A DNA stretch of 6,828 nucleotides, from the NCBI GenBank assembly GCA_020426085.1, contig JAGQQP010000226.1, positions 1 through 6,828 on the forward strand, given 5' to 3'. The notes under the pieces were generated by a model. That model was given only the letters and a program-made list of their open reading frames with translations, made no database searches and was not told where the DNA came from. Shown here piece after piece: positions 1-5,588 of the stretch. The translations under genes were made by a program, and so were the position numbers. Source of the stretch: Planctomycetaceae bacterium (GTDB taxonomy: Bacteria > Planctomycetota > Planctomycetia > Planctomycetales > Planctomycetaceae). How positions within the stretch are numbered: position 1 is the first letter of the stretch; each line of letters opens with the position of its first letter.

Positions 1-276
1 GTGTTTCTGATTGCAGGCAGTCTGTCTCTGATAGCCGGGTTCAAGGCACGTTTCGGGGCCGGGCTGCTGTTTATCTTTCTGGTCTTGGCTACCTATTATT
101 TTCATGACTTCTGGACCATCGAAGACGCACAGGCAAAGCAGGGGCAGATGATTCACTTTATGAAAAATCTGGCTTTGATGGGAAGCATGTTGTTTGTGAT
201 GGCAAATGGGGCGGGTAAAATGAGTCTGGATAATGCTCTGGCATCCAAGACTCAATCAGAACCAGTCGTAGCGTAA
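1..276 (+). CDS. DoxX family membrane protein, C-terminal part (5' end outside window)
   Basis: This is the last 91 codons of a small integral membrane protein. The visible part has a hydrophobic stretch at its start, a second one at about residues 18-38 that ends in 'YYFHDFW', and a third at about 53-72 containing 'FMKNLALMGSML' followed by 'NGAGKMSLD'. The FHDFW, FMKNLALMG and G-x-G-x-x-SLD signatures are characteristic of the DoxX/DoxD-like family. These are four-helix inner-membrane proteins linked to quinone/thiosulfate redox chemistry or of unknown role. A GTG lies at base 1, but family members are usually about 130-150 residues with more helix before this point, so I treat it as an internal valine codon and the gene as cut by the window edge. 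The next gene lies 69 bases downstream on the same strand with no terminator between, so co-transcription is possible. The specific substrate cannot be inferred. Confidence 0.85.
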   Translation: MFLIAGSLSLIAGFKARFGAGLLFIFLVLATYYFHDFWTIEDAQAKQGQMIHFMKNLALMGSMLFVMANGAGKMSLDNALASKTQSEPVVA

Positions 277-345
277 AAAACTTCAGTCAACGCCGCTCCC
301 TTCAGCCTGTAAATTATATATCAAAATCAGAAGGAATCGATTCGC

Positions 346-924
346 ATGTCTCAACCAAAAATACTCGCATTTGCGGGCAGTACCCGCCGGAATTCCTATA
401 ACGGACAGGCCCTGCAGATCGCGGTGGCCGGAGCCCGTGCCGCCGGTGCCGATGTCACCGTCGTCGATCTCAAAGATTACCCGCTGCCTCTGATGAATGA
501 AGATCTGGAACGGGAAGAAGGGACTCCTGAAGCAGCGACACAACTCAAACAGTTGTTCTTTGAAAACGACGGTTTGCTGATTGCTTCGCCTGAATACAAC
601 AGTTCGATTACTCCCCTGTTGAAGAATACGATTGACTGGGTATCGCGAAAAGCGGAAGGGGAAGTACCACTGCAGGCGTATCGCGGTAAAGTCGCTGCTC
701 TGGTTTCCGCATCACCGGGTGGACTGGGTGGCCTGCGAGGGCTGGTCCACGTTCGCTCCATTTTGAGTAATATCCAGGTAACCGTCCTGCCAAATCAGAT
801 TGCGATTTCCAATGCGGCTCAGGCATTCGATGATGAAGGTAAATTGAAGGATGCCACTCTACAGCAGAATGTGGAGAACCTTGGAAAAACTCTGGCAGAA
901 ATGGTGAGTAAACTGACCGGTTGA
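346..924 (+). CDS. NADPH-dependent FMN reductase (flavodoxin-like fold)
   Basis: A 192-residue cytoplasmic flavoprotein of the NADPH-dependent FMN reductase / chromate-quinone reductase family. It is predicted to use NAD(P)H to reduce FMN, quinones or similar acceptors. The phosphate-binding loop is 'GSTRRNSYN' at residues 11-19, directly after the first strand 'KILAFA'. The second flavin-contacting signature is 'SPEYNSSITPLLKNTIDW' at 81-98, and a glycine-rich loop 'PGGLGGLRG' lies near 124-132. Length and motif order are those of a complete family member. The ATG start is supported by AAGGA at 331-335, ten bases upstream. A strong intrinsic terminator follows the stop, so this gene ends its transcription unit. 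The preceding DoxX gene may be in the same unit, which would fit a redox role, but that is inference. The physiological acceptor cannot be told from sequence. Confidence 0.93.
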   Translation: MSQPKILAFAGSTRRNSYNGQALQIAVAGARAAGADVTVVDLKDYPLPLMNEDLEREEGTPEAATQLKQLFFENDGLLIASPEYNSSITPLLKNTIDWVSRKAEGEVPLQAYRGKVAALVSASPGGLGGLRGLVHVRSILSNIQVTVLPNQIAISNAAQAFDDEGKLKDATLQQNVENLGKTLAEMVSKLTG

Positions 925-955
925 TTTCAGGCTGTTCACTTTTGAATCTGAATTG

Positions 956-995
956 AGCCCGGAAGACAGCATATTGCGTCTTCCGGGCTTTTTTT
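956..995 (+). terminator. Intrinsic terminator after the FMN reductase gene
   Basis: A perfect 12-base-pair stem (AGCCCGGAAGAC at 956-967 with its complement at 978-989) is closed by a 10-base loop that can itself pair GCA with TGC. It is followed at once by a run of seven T (989-995) and further T-rich sequence. This is a textbook rho-independent terminator 31 bases after the reductase stop codon. Confidence 0.93.
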
Positions 996-1063
996 ATTTG
1001 AAGTATTCGTTCGTCAGTGTTCGCTGAACCAAGCCCGCTTCCGACTGGTTTTAGAGTCTGATT

Positions 1064-1138
1064 GTGTCTTTTTCCGTCCAAAATCGTGTCTGACAGGCCT
1101 TATAACCTGCATAACCCGGTGAAACTGTGTGTCTGTCA
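1064..1138 (+). repeat. Three GTGTCT direct repeats upstream of the GGDEF-EAL gene
   Basis: GTGTCT occurs at 1064-1069, 1086-1091 and 1129-1134. The last two extend to GTGTCTGACA (1086-1095) and GTGTCTGTCA (1129-1138). Start-to-start distances are 22 and 43 bases, close to two and four helical turns, so a protein could read all copies from one face of the DNA. The motif is short and the role as an operator is inference. Confidence 0.3.
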
Positions 1139-1253
1139 CGGGGATCTCTCTTCTCTAAGACAATTATTCGGATTGTGTTTTTATTCTGTCCTAGACTTTG
1201 AACACGTCGCGAGATGAAAAAATTTCCACTTGTGATGGATCTGTGAGGGAGAG

Positions 1254-1280
1254 ATGTCAATTCAGGGGACTGAAAAGTAA
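1254..1280 (+). promoter_or_regulatory. Possible 8-codon leader ORF upstream of the GGDEF-EAL gene
   Basis: ATG at 1254 opens an ORF encoding MSIQGTEK and ends at TAA 1278-1280. It is preceded by GAGGGAGAG (1245-1253), a better ribosome-binding sequence than that of the downstream GTG start. It is in the same frame as the GTG at 1341 but separated by two stops (TAA 1278, TGA 1299). A 5-base-pair hairpin, TTCAG/CTGAA with loop GGGA (1261-1274), lies inside it. It could be a translated leader that tunes the downstream gene, or chance. Confidence 0.25.
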
Positions 1281-1340
1281 ATCAGGTTAACTGGATGGTG
1301 AGTCCATTCAGGATGTGTAAACTCAGCCGGGACTAAACAA

Positions 1341-3062
1341 GTGACTGACATTCATTCAGAATTAAGCTATCTGCAGGCATTTCGCGATGCCGTTGATGAA
1401 GCCGGTATTGTGGCCATCAACGACACGAGGGGAAAGATCCTCGATGTCAATGATAACTTCTGTCAGATCTCAGGTTATACCCGTGAAGAGTTGATTGGTG
1501 CCGACCATCGTATATTGCGTTCCGATCAGCATTCCAACGAATTTTTTCGAGAAATGTATCGCACGATTCGCCGTGGCAAAACATGGCGGGGTGAGATCTG
1601 CAACAAAGCTAAAAACGGTCGTCTGTACTGGGTAAATACCACGATCGTTCCCATGTTCAATGAGCAGGGTAAGATTGACGGCTACCTCGCGTTGCGGATC
1701 GATATCAGTGAGCAGAAACGACTGATGCAGCGCCTGCAGCATCTGGCGCACCATGATCCACTGACGGGACTCCCCAACCGGGTTTCGATTCTGGAGTCCA
1801 TTCAGAAAGTCATTGATCGCAAAACCGGTAAACATTTTGCCCTGTTGTTTATGGACTTCGACCGCTTCAAGCTCATCAATGACAGTCTGGGACACGATGT
1901 CGGCGATAAACTGCTTGAAGCGATTGCAGACCGGCTCCGTAAAACCGTTCGGGCCTCCGATACGATTCAGGCTGCGCGACTGGGGGGCGATGAATTTGTT
2001 GTGCTGCTTGAAAATCTGCATTCTCCTGATGACGCTACCCTGGTAGCAAACCGACTGTTAGAAACTTTAGCGCGGCCTTATATTCTCGGCGGATACACCA
2101 TCTATTCCAGCGCCAGTATTGGGATTGTGACCAGCGAACATCGTTCCGAAACTGCCAGCGAAATGCTCAGTGATGCTGATCTTGCCATGTATGAAGCCAA
2201 GGCAGCCAAGCAGGACCGACCGATTGTTTTTGATCGTGTCTTACGCGATAAAGCACAAAAACGACTCTATATTGAAAACCAGCTGCGGGATGTCATTTCA
2301 CGGGACGAACTGAAACTGTTTTATCAGCCTATTATTGATCTCGAAACAGGTGAGTTACGAGGCGTGGAAGCCCTGATTCGCTGGTTCCACCCCGAGTGTG
2401 GCATGATTCCTCCTGACGAATTCATTTCTGTTGCCGAAGAAATGGACATGATTATTCCCGTCGGAAATTTTGTGGTGGATGAAGCCTGTCGGCAGCTCGC
2501 TGTCTGGCGTAAAACGCTGGGAGAACGGACGCCCGAGAATCTGCATGTGAATGTATCGCGAAAACAGCTGGAACATCCCACGCTGGTTTCCATCGTTGCG
2601 GAAGCCCTGGAGAAACATGAGATCCCCGCAAAATGTCTGCATCTGGAAGTGACCGAAAGCATCATCATGCACGACCGGGAAGCGTCTATTGCGACGTTGA
2701 ATGAATTGAAGAAACTGGGAGTCAAGCTGGACGTCGATGACTTCGGGACCGGCTATTCATCCCTGTCGTGTCTTTGTGATTTCCCCATCGATGTATTAAA
2801 ACTGGATCGGGAGTTTATCAAGAAATCCGATCGAGACCGTGAAGTCCTGCTGATTCATGCCCTGATTATTCTGGCCGAAAAGCTGGGGCTGGAAGTGATT
2901 GGAGAAGGCATCGAAAATATCGAGCAGTTGCAACTCCTGCAGGGACTGGGGTGCCGACTGGGGCAGGGGTATTATTACTCAAAACCATTGTGTGGGGATG
3001 AGATTGAAGGATCGATTCTGAATGGCAAGTGGCATGCCACTCACCCGATGATCAATGCCTGA
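1341..3062 (+). CDS. PAS-GGDEF-EAL bifunctional cyclic-di-GMP synthase/phosphodiesterase
   Basis: A 573-residue cytoplasmic signalling protein without membrane segments. A PAS domain (about 10-130) contains 'GYTREELIG' and 'GKTWRGEI..KNGRLYWVNTTIVP', the Aer-like PAS subtype that often senses redox or ligands. The GGDEF domain (about 131-300) has 'DPLTGLPNR', 'FMDFDRFKLINDSLGH' with metal/substrate residues D172, N180 and D181, an intact GGDEF at 215-219, and 'ADLAMYEAK'. The EAL domain (about 310-560) has EAL at 343-345, N404, E436 in 'EVTES', 'DDFGTGYSSL' from 466, K487, E522 in 'GEGIEN' and Q542, the residues expected in an active phosphodiesterase. Both activities therefore look possible, with the PAS domain setting the balance. 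An RxxD (204-207) sits seven residues before GGDEF instead of the usual five. GTG 1341 is the only start codon after the in-frame stop at 1299; its ribosome site (GGGA at 1329-1332) is weak. The gene is monocistronic. Confidence 0.95.
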   Translation: MTDIHSELSYLQAFRDAVDEAGIVAINDTRGKILDVNDNFCQISGYTREELIGADHRILRSDQHSNEFFREMYRTIRRGKTWRGEICNKAKNGRLYWVNTTIVPMFNEQGKIDGYLALRIDISEQKRLMQRLQHLAHHDPLTGLPNRVSILESIQKVIDRKTGKHFALLFMDFDRFKLINDSLGHDVGDKLLEAIADRLRKTVRASDTIQAARLGGDEFVVLLENLHSPDDATLVANRLLETLARPYILGGYTIYSSASIGIVTSEHRSETASEMLSDADLAMYEAKAAKQDRPIVFDRVLRDKAQKRLYIENQLRDVISRDELKLFYQPIIDLETGELRGVEALIRWFHPECGMIPPDEFISVAEEMDMIIPVGNFVVDEACRQLAVWRKTLGERTPENLHVNVSRKQLEHPTLVSIVAEALEKHEIPAKCLHLEVTESIIMHDREASIATLNELKKLGVKLDVDDFGTGYSSLSCLCDFPIDVLKLDREFIKKSDRDREVLLIHALIILAEKLGLEVIGEGIENIEQLQLLQGLGCRLGQGYYYSKPLCGDEIEGSILNGKWHATHPMINA

Positions 3063-3077
3063 TCGTTTCTTATTTTT
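3047..3077 (+). terminator. Possible weak terminator overlapping the end of the GGDEF-EAL gene
   Basis: GATCA at 3050-3054 pairs with TGATC at 3060-3064 around a 5-base loop, and can be extended to eight pairs with two G-T wobbles (3047-3067). The T-rich stretch TTTCTTATTTTT (3066-3077) follows. The stop codon is inside the structure and the T-rich part enters the convergent phosphatase gene. The stem is AT-rich and weak, so this is tentative. Confidence 0.3.
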
Positions 3078-3489
3078 CCAGCAGTAATTCCTGCAGATCG
3101 TTCCACAATCCCGGCGCGACATCAGCAGGATGATGGGCCGCGATCAATTTAAGCTCCGTTTCAAAATCCGTTTCACGAACCTGCGACAGTGCAGCAGCTA
3201 CGATTGCGGGAGAACGGCTCATCCCGGCGCTGCAGGCGACCAGGGTAGGAACTTCTTCCCTGATCAGGCGGGCTACGATTTTGACAGCCGATATTAATAC
3301 GACAGGCTGGTTTTCCGCTCCGTCAATGACAGGGAGCCGACAGTAGATCATGTCCCGTGTCAAAGGCACTGCAGGTTCTTCCAGAGCCAGGTCAATGACA
3401 GCTGCGATTCCCAGGTCGAGCACATTTTTTACATCATGTGTGTCCCGGGTGTTCCCGATCCAGAGCAGGCTGGGAATTATTTCACGCAT
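3070..3489 (-). CDS. Dual-specificity-type protein phosphatase (CX5R)
   Basis: A 139-residue cytoplasmic protein of the cysteine-based phosphatase superfamily. It opens with 'MREIIPSLLWIGN', typical of dual-specificity phosphatases. The P-loop is 'CSAGMSRS' with nucleophile C86 and phosphate-binding R92. D56 in 'LPVIDG' lies 30 residues before the cysteine, the position expected of the general acid. It probably removes phosphate from Ser/Thr/Tyr residues or a small phosphorylated molecule; the substrate is unknown. The histidine that usually precedes the cysteine is alanine here ('VACSAG'). The ATG at 3489 is chosen because GGGAG (3497-3501) lies seven bases upstream; a longer reading from GTG 3522 or ATG 3519 has no ribosome site. 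The gene converges on the GGDEF-EAL gene with 7 bases between stops and lies 87 bases after the lysine-rich gene on the same strand, possibly one transcript. Confidence 0.85.
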   Translation of the reverse strand: MREIIPSLLWIGNTRDTHDVKNVLDLGIAAVIDLALEEPAVPLTRDMIYCRLPVIDGAENQPVVLISAVKIVARLIREEVPTLVACSAGMSRSPAIVAAALSQVRETDFETELKLIAAHHPADVAPGLWNDLQELLLEK

Positions 3490-3496
3490 GTCGGAT

Positions 3497-3501
3497 CTCC
3501 C
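3497..3501 (-). promoter_or_regulatory. Ribosome binding site fixing the phosphatase start
   Basis: GGGAG on the - strand, seven bases before ATG 3489. No comparable sequence precedes the upstream in-frame GTG 3522/ATG 3519, so this site selects the shorter protein. Confidence 0.75.
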
Positions 3502-3576
3502 GTGAGAACGAACAGTCATCACTGGCTGAACATCGCTGCCGACTTCAATACTGTAGATTCGCTAAACCCAGGCAGC

Positions 3577-3801
3577 TTAACCGCCGGTACGCCGCTGTGT
3601 AAAAGTGCTTTTTTTGCCGGCATTGGCGGGGGTATCCGCTTTCGGTACGGCAGACCGCATCAACTGCGATCGCTGGGGAATCTGCTTGTTCGCTTCCTGG
3701 GTTGTTTTTTCCTGTGCCTGTCGGGCTGCTTTTTCCGCGATCTTTTTCTTAGCGACTCGTTTTTCCCGTTCTTTTTTCTTCTGCAGTTTATTCTTTGCCA
3801 T
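3577..3801 (-). CDS. Small lysine-rich hypothetical protein
   Basis: A 74-residue, very basic protein starting 'MAKNKLQKKKEREKRVAKKK'. I count 22 Lys/Arg against 6 Asp/Glu, with 13 of the basic residues in the first 30. Residues 5-35 are Lys/Glu/Ala/Gln-rich and likely form one long helix; the tail (about 40-74) is Pro/Thr/Ser/Gly-rich and probably disordered. There is no signal peptide, membrane segment or cysteine. Similar short proteins with this opening are familiar in planctomycetes, but I know of no assigned function. Binding to nucleic acid or the ribosome would suit the charge and is inference only. ATG 3801 is chosen because GGAG (3811-3814) lies nine bases upstream; the frame stays open further back to 3894 without a better site. 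The phosphatase gene lies 87 bases downstream on the same strand; the CPXCG gene is divergent. Confidence 0.7.
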   Translation of the reverse strand: MAKNKLQKKKEREKRVAKKKIAEKAARQAQEKTTQEANKQIPQRSQLMRSAVPKADTPANAGKKSTFTQRRTGG

Positions 3802-3939
3802 CGGGCAATGCTCCACGTTCTGGAAGTCGTATGATTTTGGACTGATCGTCCTGTCCGATTCAGTGTCTGTTCGTAATCTTTGGAAAGCCGCCACAGTCAG
3901 GCAGGAACGCTGATTATTATACCCACTCCGTCGCGAATA

Positions 3940-3948
3940 TGGTAGAAT
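3940..3948 (+). promoter_or_regulatory. Possible extended -10 promoter of the CPXCG gene
   Basis: TGGTAGAAT at 3940-3948 fits an extended -10 (TGnTAnAAT). No clear -35 is present at the usual distance. Transcription would begin near 3955, giving a leader of about a dozen bases before ATG 3968. This would place the ATG at 3947 outside the transcript and supports the shorter start. Confidence 0.4.
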
Positions 3949-3967
3949 GCATTTTCAGGAGAAAATG

Positions 3968-4150
3968 ATGCAGGAAGAAGCCAGTTATATTTGTGATGCC
4001 TGCGGCGAGGAAATCGTAATTCCCGTCGATCTGACCGCAGGCGCGGATCAGGAATATGTCGAAGACTGTCCTGTCTGCTGTCACCCGAATGTGATTTATC
4101 TACAGGTCGAGCCCGATGGCGAAGTCCGTATCTGGGCCGCCGGTGAATGA
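3968..4150 (+). CDS. CPXCG motif-containing cysteine-rich protein
   Basis: A 60-residue cytoplasmic protein with two cysteine knuckles: CxxC at C9/C12 ('CDACGEE') and a C34/C37/C38 group ('YVEDCPVCCHPN'). The spacing and the 'YVEDCxVCCxP' block match the small CPXCG-motif (Cys_rich_CPXG) family, expected to bind one zinc ion. Its molecular role is not known. The first knuckle reads CDACG rather than CPxCG. The frame also contains ATG at 3947 and 3965; I prefer 3968 because AGGAG (3957-3961) lies six bases upstream and a likely -10 element overlaps 3947. ATG 3965 is only three bases from that site. The gene stands alone on the + strand, divergent from the lysine-rich gene and convergent with the DUF1653 gene (21 bases between stops). 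Confidence 0.82.
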   Translation: MQEEASYICDACGEEIVIPVDLTAGADQEYVEDCPVCCHPNVIYLQVEPDGEVRIWAAGE

Positions 4151-4171
4151 CGTAGATCAACGGAAGTTCGC

Positions 4172-4387
4172 TTACTCTTCCACGGGACCCAGGTAATCAA
4201 ATCGGGGGACCTGTTCTCCATTCACTTCGACCGATTCCAGAAACATGGCTTTGGGACGCACCCAGAGACCCCGTTCGCCGTACTCCGGGCGATAGACGAC
4301 CAGTTCTTCGTCCGTTTCACTGTGCCGTGCGACACCGATCACGGTGTAGCTGTTCCCTTTGTAATGGCGATAGTGCCCTGTTTGCAT
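4172..4387 (-). CDS. DUF1653 domain-containing protein
   Basis: A 71-residue protein consisting almost entirely of one DUF1653 domain. The family signature is visible from end to end: 'GHYRHYKGNSYTVIGVARHSET' in residues 4-25, 'ELVVYRPEYGERGLWVRP' in 28-45, and the closing 'VPRF' at 60-63. The domain is a small beta-rich module common in bacteria and without an established function. ATG 4387 is preceded by AGGAA (4394-4398) at six bases; the open frame continues upstream across the aldolase stop codon, but that extension lies over coding DNA of another frame and resembles nothing. It starts 37 bases after the aldolase stop with no terminator between, so the two are probably co-transcribed. 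A link to sugar metabolism is not implied by the sequence. Confidence 0.85.
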   Translation of the reverse strand: MQTGHYRHYKGNSYTVIGVARHSETDEELVVYRPEYGERGLWVRPKAMFLESVEVNGEQVPRFDYLGPVEE

Positions 4388-4424
4388 CGGTTTTTCCTGT
4401 TGTCCGTCTCTTTGTAGTGTTAAT

Positions 4425-5456
4425 TCAAGATGCGTCGACTGCGTCAATCGTGGGATCGTATTCGCCCCGGCGTGCTTCGCGGTTGCATCGGGCACGATGG
4501 TACAGCGCCTGCTGCGCTGCCTGCGTGTTTTCGGCTTTGCCGGCCCAGAGTTCCATCGCCGGTTGCTGAATGGCACGTGCGAAGGAGAATGCCAGGGCCC
4601 AGGGAACCTGAGATTTGTATTTTATATTCATGGCATTCAGGCGGGCGGAAGCCAGTTCGCTGGACTGACCACCAGACAGGAAGGCCACGCCGGGTACGGC
4701 CGCAGGCACACTGTGCTGAAAACATTCGATGGTCGCATCAGCGACTTCTTCTACGGATTCCAGGACCGGGCAATCCAGTCCGGGCACGATCATGTTCGGT
4801 TTCAGAATCATGCCTTCGAGCAGGACACGTTGCAGATACAACTGCTGGAAGACCGTTCGTAATGCTTCTTCAGTGACTTCAAAGCAGCGTGCCAGACTGT
4901 GGGAACCATCCATCAGGACTTCCGGCTCGACGATCGGCACCAGGCCTGCTTCCTGACACAGGGCTGCATACCGAGCCAGAGCATGGGCATTGGCTTCGTA
5001 ACAGCCTGCGGTTGGCAGTCCGGCACCGATGGTAATTACCGCCCGCCACTTGGCAAAACGGGCTCCCAGTTGTGCATATTCCGCCAGTCGATCCCGCAAC
5101 TTATCCAGACCTTCCGTCACTTTTTCGCCGGGATGACCGGCCAGGTCTTTAGCTCCTGCGTCGACCTTAATGCCGGGAATGATCCCGCTGTTTTTCAACA
5201 CGTTGATCAGGGGAGTGCCGTCCGAAGTCGTTTGGCGAATGGTTTCGTCATACAGAATCGCGCCGCTGATCGATTCACTCAGGCCAGGCGTCTTTGCAAT
5301 TAATTCACGGTAAGCAAAACGATATTCCTGGGTCTGTGGAATTCCCAGTTTTGCGAAGCGTTTGTGACAGGTGGGGTTGCTTTCATCCATCGCCAGCAGG
5401 CCTTTATCATCGGCTACCAGCGAACGGGCCGTATCAATCAACTGTTGCTTGTGCAT
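4425..5456 (-). CDS. fba: Class I fructose-bisphosphate aldolase
   Basis: A 343-residue cytoplasmic enzyme of glycolysis/gluconeogenesis that interconverts fructose 1,6-bisphosphate with glyceraldehyde 3-phosphate plus dihydroxyacetone phosphate by a Schiff-base mechanism. The lysine forming the Schiff base is K219 in 'LLEGMILKPNMIVPG'. Other active-site positions are present: D24 in 'AMDESNPTC', K97 in 'GIKVD', K136 and R138 in 'FAKWR', E177 and E179 in 'VPIVEPEV', 'LSGGQSSE' (260-267) for phosphate binding, and R294. The 'AMDESNxTC' block resembles plant plastid and cyanobacterial class I enzymes more than animal ones. The protein ends at '...GEYDPTIDAVDAS' and lacks the C-terminal tyrosine of eukaryotic aldolases. 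The ATG start has GGGAG (5464-5468) seven bases upstream. It is first in a probable two-gene unit with DUF1653. Confidence 0.96.
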   Translation of the reverse strand: MHKQQLIDTARSLVADDKGLLAMDESNPTCHKRFAKLGIPQTQEYRFAYRELIAKTPGLSESISGAILYDETIRQTTSDGTPLINVLKNSGIIPGIKVDAGAKDLAGHPGEKVTEGLDKLRDRLAEYAQLGARFAKWRAVITIGAGLPTAGCYEANAHALARYAALCQEAGLVPIVEPEVLMDGSHSLARCFEVTEEALRTVFQQLYLQRVLLEGMILKPNMIVPGLDCPVLESVEEVADATIECFQHSVPAAVPGVAFLSGGQSSELASARLNAMNIKYKSQVPWALAFSFARAIQQPAMELWAGKAENTQAAQQALYHRARCNREARRGEYDPTIDAVDAS

Positions 5457-5463
5457 TGAAAAT

Positions 5464-5468
5464 CTCCC
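5464..5468 (-). promoter_or_regulatory. Ribosome binding site of the aldolase gene
   Basis: GGGAG on the - strand seven bases before ATG 5456, the strongest ribosome site in the window together with that of the phosphatase. It suits a well-expressed central-metabolism gene. The 132 bases between the aldolase start and the DUF2293 stop should hold the promoter, but no clear -35/-10 pair or terminator is visible. Confidence 0.7.
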
Positions 5469-5588
5469 TGCGAGTCGAGGCGAAAAAAACCGTGTTCTCC
5501 TTCCATGATATCGCGCAGAATACCAGCACTGAAAGGATCGCAGAAAGAATGCTTCATGAAAAAACGATTAATACAGAATGGCTCTGCC

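Larger units (their letters stand above)
925..1340. other. Intergenic region and leader of the GGDEF-EAL gene
   Basis: This is the only long gene-free stretch. Its first part holds the reductase terminator. The rest is T-rich upstream sequence that should carry the promoter of the GGDEF-EAL gene, although I cannot pick a convincing -35/-10 pair. Visible structure: GTGTCT three times at 1064, 1086 and 1129; an imperfect duplicate of about 20 bases (1060-1079 and 1171-1191); an imperfect inverted repeat 1115-1122/1136-1143; two small hairpins (1261-1274 and 1291-1311); and an 8-codon ORF at 1254-1280. No tRNA, rRNA or recognised riboswitch was seen. Confidence 0.6.

Noticed and set aside
1..3. 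GTG at the first base as the real start of the DoxX gene
   Set aside because: The protein from here lacks the N-terminal helix region expected of the family; the window edge is the simpler explanation.
608..1081. 157-codon - strand ORF across the end of the FMN reductase gene
   Set aside because: It is antisense to a clear gene, crosses its terminator and has no recognisable protein pattern.
1081..1340. A c-di-GMP riboswitch in the leader of the GGDEF-EAL gene
   Set aside because: It would make biological sense, but I could not find the conserved bases and paired elements of known GEMM aptamers; the local inverted repeats are short and imperfect.
1470..2021. 183-codon - strand ORF inside the GGDEF-EAL gene, and similar ones at 2324-2725
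   Set aside because: They are frame shadows of a strongly conserved coding sequence with no family motifs of their own.
3436..3834. + strand ORFs opposite the phosphatase start and lysine-rich gene (also 3605-3913)
   Set aside because: Their Phe/Leu/Cys-rich composition is the complement of lysine codons on the other strand; no motif or ribosome site supports them.
4388..4576. 63-residue N-terminal extension of the DUF1653 protein
   Set aside because: It runs over the aldolase 3' end in another frame; ATG 4387 has a good ribosome site and begins exactly at the conserved domain.
4430..5303. Several + strand and - strand ORFs overlapping the aldolase gene
   Set aside because: All catalytic motifs of class I aldolase lie in the single frame 5456-4425; the others are shadows.
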